Positions 34,445-45,218 of a stretch of 64,000 nucleotides of DNA are shown here, in pieces (the first letter of the stretch is position 1; every line of letters starts with the position of its first letter). A model generated the notes under the pieces. The model did no database searches, was not told the DNA's origin, and saw only the letters and a program-made list of their open reading frames with translations. Source of the DNA: Sequoia sempervirens (lineage: Eukaryota; Streptophyta; Pinopsida; Cupressales; Cupressaceae); the NCBI GenBank assembly GCA_007258455.2, contig VDFB02373365.1, positions 219,800,162-219,864,161 on the forward strand. Direction: 5' to 3'. The position numbers and the translations under genes were made by a program.

Positions 34445-35550
34445 AAAAGAGCCCCTACTGGCCAGGGGCGCCCTTGAATTCCAACGGTCAAATACAGTCA
34501 TCAATTTTCACCAAGGCAGTCATCTCCATATTTTTGTTGGTTTTCCAGCGCATTGTCAAGCAAGGTCACCTGATTCATCAGTCACTGGCAAATGTAAGCG
34601 AAGTCAGAAGGTGCTGAAAGAAAAAGTCATCAAAATGGCAGTCAAACCATGAAAAAAGAGCCCCTGCTGACCAGGGGTGCCCAAGCATAAGACTATCCAG
34701 ATGACAGTTTTTGAGCAAGCTTGTCTTTAGATGATCTCTCCGACATCAGCTTAGCTTTGCAACGAACCTATTCATCAACCTGCGAGACACATCAAACGAC
34801 AACAGTTATTGATCATTCAAGCAAATAAAGCGGAAGGTAAACTGATGGACATCAAGGCAAAAGAACCCCTATTGGCCAGGGGCGCCCATCATTCTAGATA
34901 ACCAAATGAAGTTTTTAGCAGCTACTTTCTTCAAGGCATCTGCTCAGCATCCTTTCAGCTTTGCGATCAATCAAGCTGCATGATCACAAGACCTAACAAA
35001 CATCCATAGACAGAGATCAAGCAAAAGACACCTAACGGTGAAAGTTGAAGGAAGAATGTCAAGAAATTATCTAAGTGTTGGTCAAAAGAGCCCCTGCTGA
35101 AGAAAGGCGCCCATCTTTTTGGGCAATCAGATGCTGTTTACAAGCTTGGTGACCTCCAGCGTGACCTCCGTTTTAATCAACCTCAACAACGACACAATCA
35201 GCGAAAACATCAGACAAATCAGACACCTTACGACAAAGATCAAACTGGGATGAGTCTTGAAGGTTGGCAACAATAAAATCATAAGTCAAAAAGCCAAAGG
35301 CGCCCCTGCTGGCTAGGGGCGCCCTTGATTTTGAAGGACTTAAACTAGCTTTTAAGATCCATGGAACCAGTCATCCTTTCTAAGACTAAGCTAGTTATCC
35401 ATCCCACATTTTAGCAAGATCATCAAACTCATCAGTTAGCAGTGATCTCAGATCAGAACACAGAGAGTCAAAATAGTGAAATTGAAGAGCAGTTAAGAAA
35501 TTGACTAAGTCTGAGGCCAAAAGTGCCCCTGCTGAGGAAAGGCACCATTG
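34445..35550 (+). repeat. LTR-G tandem array, about 210-bp unit, hairpin core
   Basis: Six units centred at about 34465, 34673, 34879, 35105, 35317 and 35540. Each carries GCCCCTNNTGNCCAGGGGC (7-bp stem, 5-base loop) followed by GCGCCC, or a decayed version. Sequence between cores is only loosely conserved. Confidence 0.8.
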
Positions 35551-36391
35551 ATTTGAAGGCATCAAATTTAGTCTTTGAGCTTTTCAGCTCCTAAGCACAT
35601 TTAATCAGGGTTGCTCCATCTCAGCAGTGAATCCATCAACATCAACTAAAGATCAACTGAACGACAGGGAGCAAGGATCGAACAGAGGCACTTCAGCATG
35701 CAAAAAAGATAAAAAAATGTTCAACACTCAAGGACGCCTAAAAAGTCAAAACAAGATATGTTGACTTGAGTTAGAGATTTTGGAGGCAAACTTGGTCAAA
35801 ACGTCCCACAATTAGTGGAAATCAGTTTTTAGAACTCTAGATCAAGCCAAATCACTCCTCCATCATGAGTTGGCGTCCAAACTTGATTGCTTGCACATCA
35901 ATCACTATGTATCAAGCTTGGACATCATTATTCTTTGTTTGTCTTTGCAAGTTGGAGCCCAAGAGCAATCATTTTCTCTCCAAGACGTTTTTTGAAGATC
36001 TGACAGAGGGGCTTTCACCGTTCTTCATATTTTTGAAGATCAGTTGCATAGAAGGACAATTTATTAGAGGTTGCATCAAAAGGCATAATTTTTCCAAGAA
36101 AGACAGTTGATAATTTCCAATCTTCTTCTTGTCTTTTTCCTCTTTTCTTGTCTTAGACCTTCTTGCATATCCCAGAAAACAACGAGAAATCACAGATCTG
36201 ACCAACTAGGTATGATCAACACAGTTTTTCAACAAAACCCATCTCTTGAATTTTTCCACGAACAACAAACTTGATGCCCCTATTTTTAGGGATTTTTCCA
36301 AAAAAGTCCAGATTTGAAAATCAAATGAACTAGGCTCTTTATTTTGGATCTTTACTTCACGACAGCAAAACGTTGAGCTTACAAGCCAAGG

Positions 36392-36594
36392 GCTCTTAGA
36401 TTAGTAGCCAAGGGCTACTCCCAAAGAGAGGGAGTTGAATTTAATGAAATCTTCTCTCTTGTTGCTAAATTAACTTCTATTAGATTCTTTTTATCTATTG
36501 CTGCTGCTTATGATTTTGAGATAGAGCAAATGGATGTGAAAACTGCTTTCTTACATGGGGATCTTGATGAGGAGATTTATATGAGGCAATTTTG
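36392..36594 (+). pseudogene. Captured Ty1/copia RT fragment inside LTR-G
   Basis: An uninterrupted reading of about 66 codons: LRLVAKGYSQREGVEFNEIF, then LTSIRFFLSIAAAYDFEI, then EQMDVKTAFLHGDLDEEIYM. This is the start of the copia RT domain, in a gypsy-type LTR. Flanks at 36340-36390 and 36640-36690 are direct repeats of each other (TTACTTCACG(A/G)CAGCAAAACG(T/C)TGAGCTTACAAGCC, split here by the allowed variants). The fragment has no catalytic Y-V-D-D box and cannot work. Confidence 0.85.
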
Positions 36595-36970
36595 AAACTT
36601 TAGTTCAGGACAGCAATAGATAAATAAGAGCCTTGGGCTCATTATTTTGGAACTTTACTTCACGGCAGCAAAACGCTGAGCTTACAAGCCTTCATATTAT
36701 TCACTTAGTATATGTTCTTGAATTGTATTTGTTATAGTTAAACACCAAGTACAGCTTGTGTTCTCTCTATTCAGATAGGTGTATTCAATCATTGTTCATG
36801 TGTTCTTGGTTTGATCGCTTCATGTGTCATTGTCTCTTTGACATAAGCTGTTGTCCCAACATGTAACCTTTGGTGGAATATTGAGATAATAAATCAGGAG
36901 AGTTACCATGCCTTTGATCCAAAAAATCTCAAAGTTTTATCATTGTATGTTGTTATCAATAATCTGCTTT

Positions 36971-37106
36971 CAATCTACACCTCGGAAAGGTCTTGGTACC
37001 TCCTTGGGAATTTAGAAAGTTAGATTATCGTCCTTTTGTTGTTTCAAGTAGTTTACTTTTCAGCCTACACCTCGGAAAGATCTTGGTACCTCCTTGGGAA
37101 TCCTGA
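36971..37106 (+). repeat. LTR-G ~90-bp partial tandem duplication
   Basis: The block CTACACCTCGGAAAG followed by TCTTGGTACCTCCTTGGGAA occurs at 36971 and again at 37061. Confidence 0.85.
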
Positions 37107-37526
37107 GATATAAACTACCGTCTTGATTACTTGTGTGGGTTTTATTTCAATATAAATCTAGGAGTTCAGAGCCTTCGAATACATCCTAGGAGACTAATTC
37201 GTCCAAGTGATTGAATCTTACATTCCTGCTCCTATGCCCTCATGCTATGTTTATCTTGGGGAGATAGGATAGATAAAAAGCTAGTTTAGTCGTAGTTAAG
37301 ATCTGTAGAAACCAAATAAAACCTTAACTACGGCACATTGTGTTTATGCACCCTTGTGTCCTACCACTGAGTAAAAAAGATAGGTACAGTAGTTTACTTC
37401 ATTTTTACACAAAATCAGCAACAAGAGGGATCTTCCCCTCCCAATTTGAAGAAGCAAACACTACAAACTTGCAATAGCTGACCGTTTCCAATAAGCACTC
37501 TAGAGGTGCTACTTGAAACACCAACA

Positions 37527-38294
37527 CAATGGAACCATTCATTTATCAGATTCACCATTGCAAAAACTAATGAATATATATTAACTCTAATACATGGCAA
37601 GGTATAACATGGTCAGGCTCTTGATAGAAGATAAGCAACTATGAATAAAGCCAGGTGTAGTCATTTCTTATTGACAGTTTCAAGTCCAATATGTCAAAAA
37701 ACATTTCTCTTCACTCACTTTGCATCCTCTGACCTTTGACTGCCATTACAAAATTTGCTTCTAGTAAGGTTTATGAGTTAGCAATTGTACTTTAGGAATC
37801 TGGCTAGTCATTAAAGCAGTCATTCCTTTTGACACTTTCAGATCTAATTATCTATAAGATACATCGAACCTTGTTTCCATTCCTTTGACACCCTAAGTAG
37901 AGTGAAGGTTAAAGCTCCTCCACATCAACTGTTTGTGCGATTTATGTTCTAGCAATGCTAATATTAAACTGACTGGTCCAAGTTTATTAAAACACCCAGT
38001 TATTATGACAAACTAACATCTCTCATCCAAAATTTGAATTAGATTGAACTTGTTTAAAGGTAAGAAACTCCACCACGTACAAATTAAATGAATCCAGGAA
38101 TAATTTTTACAACTTGCAGTGTAAGGTCCTTAAGAAGTTGAAATTCTCTTCCTGTCAGGAATGTCATTAATCTATTTGATTTTTTCTTTTAAAGAGTTTA
38201 CTTGTGACTGAAAGTAAAATTCCTGCTTATATATCTGCACTTCAACAACACAATAAATAAAAATGTAGTAACAAGAAAACAACAAATGCAATAC
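37527..38294 (-). other. ALY large intron, 5' end
   Basis: Intron DNA between LTR-G and the donor at 38294. Nothing else recognised. Confidence 0.6.
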
Positions 38295-38510
38295 CTGCAT
38301 AGCCACATTGACCATCAATCTTGCCTTTCTTTTAGCACTGGTAACAATTTCCATAATCTTTGGAGATGTACCTTTGGAAATGGAGCCAACTCTTCTCAAG
38401 GTGCTTGAATCCTCAACCCCACAAGAATCTGAACTAACATGATGCCATGGTGGCACCATGTTTTCCTGATATGCATTCAACTTCCTCAAGGACTTCAGAG
38501 CAGAGATAAT
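38295..38510 (-). CDS. ALY: ALY/LIN9-like protein, internal exon
   Basis: 72 codons, phase 0. Acceptor ATCTTCCTAG|ATTATC and donor ATGCAG|GTATTG. It starts IISALKSLRKLNAYQENMVP, matching the ALY 'SSALxxLRQRNxYQ' region, and ends MEIVTSAKRKARLMVNVAMQ, matching 'EIVxSSRxKAxxMVxxAxQ'. The Ser-rich middle is a probable linker. It faces the transposon-filled intron on its 3' side. Confidence 0.83.
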
Positions 38511-38646
38511 CTAGGAAGATAGACAGCGTAAGTTATTTTGTCAATCAGAAGTACTCGACAATAACAAAACATTAGACAATTTTACAATCAGTATAATAAT
38601 GCTCCTAGTCGAGAGTTGTGAATTCAACTTTTTTAAAGCAAGGTAC

Positions 38647-38787
38647 CTGTTCATTGACAATTTTAAGCTGCATTAGAATGTGAGCATAATATTTACGGAA
38701 TGCCACAGTATTTCTCAAAGCCTCTCCTTTTCTTGCACTTATGCTGAGGCCACCATTAAGATGTTTCAACTCCATCAAAAGAACTTC
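38647..38787 (-). CDS. ALY: ALY/LIN9-like protein, most upstream exon in the window
   Basis: 47 codons, phase 0. Acceptor TATTTTTTCAG|GAAGTT and donor GAACAG|GTACCT. It reads LLMELKHLNGGLS and then FRKYYAHILMQLKIVNEQ, the coiled-coil stretch of ALY proteins (..MELK.LN..F+..YA.VL.QL..+N.Q). The exon upstream of it was not found between 38788 and 64000, where hAT and gypsy DNA begin. Confidence 0.8.
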
Positions 38788-41340
38788 CTGAAAAAATATA
38801 CTATGCATCATCAATTTGTATTACCATGCCAGAGTTCAAGGGAATGAAAGCACCACAATGATTTTCAAATGATACACCAGGTGATAACCTGGAAAAATGA
38901 CAATCAAGGAAAACATTGTACACAAAGAAAGAAGATAGAATACTTTTAATTGACAAGGTTTTGGCATAAAGCTAGATGTTAGAATCTTCCAGGCAATTCT
39001 GGCACAGATAAGCCAAATTTTCCATAAATTTATGTAAAAGCCATACAAGGCCTACCAAGTAGAAAAGTTATTGCGAGACAACTCTTATGCAAAGAAAACT
39101 GTCTTCAATTTGAACGAAAACTGTCTTAAAATTGATACACATTCAACAACCCTTTACTTTGATCCATTTTATTATCTGAACTCATGGTCACTGCTTTAGG
39201 TGACATGTTCAATAAGCATAAAAATGAAAAAATGTACATTCACAGAAAACATTCAACTGAATTCCTCATAATGACGGGTTAATTCATAGCCCAAACTCAT
39301 AGTTTGCCTGCAAAACTATAGCCAGAACTAGTTTCCTCAGGCAATGGATCAGATTTGGAAACTCTGCTTGTTTTTCTTCTTATCCCACTTGTGCTTTAAT
39401 CTTCTACCTGCAATAGTTAATCTTTTACTTGCAGTTTCCTCTTTTTGATTTTTTTTTTAAATTCTGGAATTGTCTTCTACCATATGTCCTCCATGCCTGA
39501 ATTTGAGCCTACATCTTACTTTCCATGCAACATCTTATTCCTTGTATCATCTTCCAACTGCTCAGATGTACAGTTGATGGAGGCCAATCACTTTCTCCAA
39601 GCTTCAGTAATTCTATGCCATAGGGGAATTAAACTTGAGCTAAATGTTAACTCCTTTATGGGAACAGAAAAAACAATGTTCCAAGAGGCATTGCCAATAC
39701 CATAAATAAATATTGCTATAATTATAAAAATGAGATAAAAATTTTCCATTTATCACGTTTTGCTAGTTAGAAGTAAGATTAATTCAGAAGAACCATCAGA
39801 AATTATTTGGAAAGTTTCCAAAATAAAAGATATCGATACTAAATAGGTTATCTCACTGGTTTGACTACCAGTATAACACATATGGATGACTAGAGAATGG
39901 TGATCAAAGATACAACAGAATTCTCATCTAGATGCAATAGACTACAACTTATACTTTATGTTGCAAGGTTCAGCTGGGGGAGAGGAAAGCGCCGGTAGTT
40001 TCCCCCCCAACTTCCCATCCCAACCAATCCTATTCCAGTTTGGAGAGGGCCTAGGGTTTGTGTAAGGCACCTCAGGTTCCCAAGGCAGATATGGGCAAAC
40101 CCAAGGGCCACCCAAAAGAAAAGGGGAAAAAAATCATTTTTATAAACAAAAAAGTGCAAAATACCTAATTTCACCCTTAAGTGATACAATTGTGAAAATG
40201 GCCTGCACCATGAAGGTTTGTGTGGTTTCAAAGGCCTTAATTTGGGCTGCCCCCAAACCCCCATGGGGGTGCAGCCCCTAAACCCCATTGGGGTCTCCAC
40301 TCCCAAACTCCCACTAGTTGGGATCTCTTGCACACAAGAAACTTGACTAAATGAGGAGATGACAAGGAATTGGGATCTAGCTCTTGAGTATGCTGACTTA
40401 GATGTTATTGTTGCACAACTTGCCAAAAATCTCTTTAGAAAATGCAACTTCTACATATGACATGGCTAGTGGAAGTGGCATTGTAACTAATTGTGGTTCA
40501 ATTAAAATTGAACCAAAAGTTGACTTCTAAGTTGCTGAATTGGATATGGGTACAGGTACGTGGGTATGATATGCTGGTACGGCAGATTTTTTGTTTTGTT
40601 TTGTGGGGAAGGTGGGGTTGGATGCATTCTAGGTACAAAACACACACACACATATATATATATGATGATATTTTCAAAGACCCATATAATTTTTGATCAA
40701 TGATGGCTGATTGTTGGCACTTGAATTTTTTTATTTTTTTTTCAACTTTAGTTTGACGAATATTTGACTATTAATATGGTGGTTTTATTTATTATATAAT
40801 ATAAGATGTTATGTGTGGTGTATTTTGAACTTAATTACTGCTGCAAATATGTATATATTTATGAATTTTATATGGACAAACCCAGCCCCAATTTTTTTTT
40901 TGACCGAATTTGTGAACCCAAACCTAAACCAATACCAAGATCGACAACTTAGTAAAAAGGGATTTGGAGGAAAGAAAGCTCATTCCGAACAATTTTATGA
41001 AACCCTTGTTTATTTGGGAGATTGAACCAAGTTCATTCTTCAGCCGAAGGACAAAAACCCACCTAGCTAATTGAGTGGATTCATAAAAAGTTCACCGTTG
41101 TGCGGAACGTTCATGCCATTCCATTTTGTAGTGTTTGATTATGGTTTTTGTAGAGATTTGTGTTGAGGTTCATTTCAAAAATTTGTGTTGAAGCATAGAA
41201 TATTCTTTTCCAGGTTTGAAATTAATGAAAATCATTTGAAAGAAAATATAAATTGAATTTTAGTAAAAAGGTGAATGTTGGATAAGAAAATTCCATTTGA
41301 GTTACTTGAAAATACATTTATGTCTTTAGTGGCCTTTGTA
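38788..41340. other. Probable upstream ALY intron, unassigned
   Basis: No further ALY exon, in particular no DIRP-domain exon, could be read on the minus strand. It holds a C/G-rich patch at 40248-40315 with the 12-bp palindrome CCCCCATGGGGG (40258) and a CA/TA microsatellite. A 163-codon minus-strand frame (39956-40447) crosses that patch and shows no domain. Confidence 0.5.
40640..40662. repeat. CA/TA microsatellite
   Basis: (CA)n running into (TA)n. Confidence 0.9.
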
Positions 41341-41342
41341 TA

Positions 41343-41430
41343 TACCGGTGTTACAAGACTCTGACTTGTCTCGGACTCAACAAGCTGATTTTTGACTCGG
41401 AGCCCAAATTTGACACAGACTCAGCAAATT
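41343..41430. repeat. Possible hAT terminal or subterminal region
   Basis: Contains repeated GACTC words (AAGACTCTGACTTG, CGGACTCAAC, TGACTCGGAG, CAGACTCAGC), as seen near the ends of some plant hAT elements, about 350 bp past the transposase end. No partner terminal repeat was identified. Confidence 0.3.
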
Positions 41431-41780
41431 AAAAAACTAGAGAAATTCAAAAAAATTTAGGAATCTAAAACTTGTTTCATGCACCCTTTAATAAATAAAC
41501 CTTAAAGACACAATAACATCATCAAACAGAAACTACTTTGATCCCATACACAAACATACATAGATCACATAAGTATTATCGCAAATTTTAGTTGCAGGAA
41601 ATAATAGTAGTAAGACAATTAGATATAAATGTTTTCAAATGTATACAATACTCATGGAATATGAAATCCATGGCACCAAAAGTTCCAAATGAATATCAAA
41701 ACAAAAGCTATAAGTCTATGGCTCAGAGGAGCCTGCATCACTCAATGTCAACCCTCCTATGTAGGCGTCTAAGATAGGTC

Positions 41781-42664
41781 ATGGATGATGATGCAGCCAT
41801 CATCTTTGCTTGTGTCTCAGACTCAACGGCATACAAACCAGCATCCAAGGTGTTTTCTCATGCTCTATCCCCCTCTGCCTCTCAATCCACCTATCAATCA
41901 AGGTCCTCATCGCTAAAGACAGGATCCTCAGCCTCACTGATCCAATCTGATTGTGGATCAACCTCCTCCAACGTGATGGGTGACAAGTCAATGCCCAATA
42001 TTTGTCTATGGTGAAGGCGAAGGTTGTAATGAACATAAACCAGATCATTCAACCTCTGCACTGACAATCTAATCTGCTTCTTGGAGTGTATGTGCTCAAA
42101 CATACTCCAATTGCACTCACAACCTGATGCACTGCATGGTTGGCTCAACACTCGAACCGATTTCCTCTGAAGATTTGGTACTTTAGCACCAAATCTCTCC
42201 CACCATGCATTTGAGATGAGAAAAAGAAAAAAATCAATCCCATTGTCCAACTTTAAGTTTCAAAATTTAATAGTAACATAAAAAAGGAAAAGTGTTAATT
42301 TCAAACTACTATTATGCCCTTAATAATTTTTTACCTGGCTGCAATGTTAACAGAGTAGCCTTGTATATATCTCGTGCAAAGAGATCTCATTGTGCATATC
42401 TGAAAATCTCAATCTTGGCGACTATTTGTGCTCCAACACGAGAATAAGACATCCACTCGATGACTGTGTAGAGCCCACTCAAAACCTCATCCTCCTTGAA
42501 TTCAAAGTGGAATTGGAATGTCGGATTGAGAAAATATGTTGTTGCGTGTAGGGGCTTTTGAAGCTGGAGGTGCCATCGTCTATCAATGATCTCCCAAATG
42601 GGGTGATACTTATCATCAACTCCCCCATAAATGGATCAAATGGCCTCTTCGGCCCTATCCATGG
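41781..42664 (-). pseudogene. hAT-family transposase (DUF659/dimerisation type), truncated
   Basis: Remnant of a cut-and-paste DNA transposase. The upstream part (about 42320-42664) reads YHPIWEIIDRRWHLQLQKPL and HATTYFLNPTFQFHFE, with two stops. The downstream part (41894-42250) reads AWWERFGAKVPNLQRKSVRV, LSQPCSASGCECNWS, SMFEHIHSKKQ and RLNDLVYVHYNLRL, the hAT dimerisation domain with its W-W-F-G and CxxNWS hallmarks. An acidic tail follows (DPQSDWISEAEDPVF). The BED finger and catalytic N-terminal half are missing, cut off at 42664 by LTR-K. Confidence 0.88.
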
Positions 42665-43059
42665 TGTAATGTCCCATTTTTTATGGTAATGAGAGAATAA
42701 TATTATTTAATTCTCAAAAGTTAAAAATATAAAAAAAGAGAATTAAATAATAATTATTGAATATCATTACCTAAAGATAATTAAAGGTAACAATTAACTA
42801 ATTTATAACTGCTCAAACCGTCAAATAATATTATAAAAGGAGTTTCGGGTTTGAAGAAAGGTGTGAATGATTATTGTTTTCTCTTCAAATTTAATTTGAG
42901 GGTTTCTCAAATTTGTTCTCAAGATGAATACCTGAGAAAACCATTTTCAACAGTGAAACTATCTACCCTAGATGATCTTGGAAGAATCAATTGGATTCTT
43001 TAGTTGGACTTCATTGGAGTTTATATATGAAATTTCAAGAGCCATTGATTTACTGGGAT
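42665..43059 (+). repeat. LTR-K, 5' part of another LTR
   Basis: Begins TGTAATGTCCCATTTTTTATGG exactly where the hAT reading ends, a common plant gypsy LTR start. A TATA-like TTATAAAAGG sits at 42831, followed by CT-rich leader-like sequence. It is cut at 43059 by Tat-E. The alternative is that it is the first 395 bp of the Tat-E LTR. Confidence 0.5.
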
Positions 43060-43364
43060 TGTTGTACCCAAACCAAATTTTTGCTTCATTAAGGCATTTT
43101 GCTTAAAAGAGTTTAAACCTTGGTAAAATGATGTCAAAATACAGTTTTTGGGCTACTCAAATGTGGACTTTGGTAAGTGTCATGTTAGTCGTCAGCAACA
43201 GTTGGTCAATACCTGGAGCTTGAAACTAGAACCTGGGACTCAAAACGAGACATGTGATGATGGAGAAGCATTTCACAATAAGATTATACTCCTACAACAT
43301 CATTTCAGTGGCCAGAATGGTGATTACAGAGATCAAATAGATGAAGACTTTTAGCAGAAAGCAA

Positions 43365-44440
43365 ATTTGTGCCCCTGTAGCTCAGGGGCGCCCTTCTTTT
43401 TGAAGGCCCAGATCTTGTTGCTTTTGCTTGTAAATATAGTCAATCTCTTCAGAATTACCCCAGCTATCTGACAAGCTATCCGGTGAAGTCATTCAAGTTG
43501 CAAAACTCCGGCAACTAGCATCAAAAGTTGAAGGTACGAGAGGTTGCATGTCACATAGGATTGTCAGTTCACAACTTTTTGTGCCCCTGTAGCCCAGGGG
43601 TGCCCTTGAATTTGGCTCCTCAAATCACTGAATTTGCAGATGTGGTCTTTCTGAGATCTTTTCTAAACTAGTCTAGCTTCACAACACACCAGTTCACAAG
43701 TCAATCCGACATCCTAAGTGATCAAGGCAAAGATTCTACCAGACACATAAATCAGAGGGTAGAGAAATGTAGTATTATACACCTGTACCTCTGTAGGCAA
43801 AGGGCGCCCAGCCTTTAGGCCTGCCAGTTGGGGTTTTTAGCATTCGCAGCTTCACAAGACTTGTGCAGAATTACTCCAGCTATCCAACGAGCCCAGTCGT
43901 CAGCCTCTAGGATTTGGCAAACGCTCGTACATGTGAGGTCTGTGTAGAATGCTGAAAAGTGAAGACAGTCGGAAAATGGCTAAGTATAGAGCATGCATTT
44001 CATCTTGGAAAAGGCGCCCTTCTCTTTGAGGTCTTAGAAGTAGTTTTCTCGCTTCGTCGCCTCCAGAGAAATCTCTCGTAGGTTGTTCTAGCTATGCGAT
44101 GAGACTGATGGTGCGTGAATCACAACACTCAAGCTCCCAGTGTCAAGGGGCAAAGTAGGGTATTCAAGTGAAAGTTACACTTTTGTCAAAATGGTGTTTG
44201 AGCCTTCACAGGCTAGGGGCGCCCTTGCTTTTGGGGTCCTTAATGCAGCTTTCAGGTGCCTTACATACAATCGTTAGATGCGGAATACTTCCAGTCACAC
44301 AGTGAGCCTACCATCCAATTCGCAGGGTTCATCATTCACCGGTAATGGTAGTTCAAGGCGTCAGATGGCAAAATGGAGAAATGGCCAAGTCTAGAGACCT
44401 TGCATCAATTTAATCAAAGGCGCCTAATTTTTTGGGGTGT
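43365..44440 (+). repeat. Tat-E LTR tandem array, about 207-bp unit, hairpin core
   Basis: Six units centred at about 43386, 43597, 43801, 44011, 44216 and 44419. The first two keep the hairpin GCCCCTGTAGCNCAGGGG; all keep (A/G)GGCGCC or a one-base variant. Unit number and spacing match LTR-G. Confidence 0.85.
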
Positions 44441-45218
44441 CAAACATTGATTTTAGCAGTTGCATCTCCCATTAGACATTTCATCCTTGCTCTGCAAGCT
44501 TCGCGATGGATATCTAAGCTTGGTCACAGCGTCACTCAGTCATCTGGAAATCAATGCTGAACAGGGGCATCTGTAACTTTGTAGTCAACTATAAAATAGG
44601 AAGTTAGCGAAAAATCTCATAACTCGTGCAAACGGATGCCTGGAGAGTTAATTTGACTTTTCGGAATCCAGATGTTGAGCTTTTGCTAATTGGTCAAAAA
44701 TAATATTAAATTCATGTTTTGCATGCAAAACATTAAAAATGGCGATTTTTCTCAATAATCTACTATTGGCACCTTTTCGATGTTTAATTTCTAATTTGCA
44801 TGTTAACTGAATATTTTATTATTATTTTGTAACCTGGACTCCGAGTCAGTATCAGTTCAACTAGAGGGGGTCCAATCAGAAACATTATTTTTTCAGTCAA
44901 GGTTTTAAAATCTTGTAGTCATCCTTTATGGTGTGATTTTGCTCTATTTATTGATGGCGTCCATCATATTTTATTCATACAGCTTCAGATCATTCGTAAT
45001 TCTTCAAACAAAGCCGAATTTCCTTCAAAGTTAGGCGATTTCATCAGCAATCAAGTTTGAAGACATCAAAATATTCCTTTTTGCAGGTGCAAGTCCGAAT
45101 TTATCAGCAAATTCAAGACCAGAGTGGCGATTTTGACAGAAGAGAACATCAAAAAACGTCTTCTTCTTAAATTCCTCTATTTCTCGTCTTAAATTCTCTC
45201 CCACAGATTTCTGTCTTC

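Larger units (their letters stand above)
33725..37526 (+). repeat. LTR-G, giant LTR or LTR fragment in the ALY intron
   Basis: Assigned as an LTR related to the Tat-E LTR. Both share GTAAAAATGTTGTCAAAA-like wording near the start, a six-unit ~210-bp array, TCTTCTTCTT-rich sequence after the array, a ~90-bp duplication near the end and a terminal CTTCCCCTCCCAATTTGAAG block. It ends ...ACACCAACA. The start is placed by comparison with Tat-E, and no target duplication was found, so the edges are approximate. No pol lies next to it, so it is probably a solo or truncated LTR. Bases 33603-33724 are intron. Confidence 0.6.
21368..38787 (-). other. ALY: Host gene ALY/LIN9-like, 3' part (four exons)
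   Basis: Span of the recognisable 3' part of the only host gene in the window. Exons run 38787-38647, 38510-38295, 21985-21683 and 21574-21368, all with GT-AG borders and all joined in phase 0. The introns are 136 bp, 16,309 bp and 108 bp. ALWAYS EARLY proteins are plant LIN9 relatives in the MuvB/DREAM complex, which controls cell-cycle and developmental genes in the nucleus. The N-terminal SANT/Myb-like and DIRP-domain exons were not found, so they must lie beyond the transposons at higher coordinates. Recognition rests on remembered family similarity, not on a search. Confidence 0.82.

Noticed and set aside
39956..40447. 163-codon minus-strand open frame between the ALY exon and the hAT remnant
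   Set aside because: It crosses a C/G-rich repeat-like patch, has no domain, no splice context and no ALY similarity.
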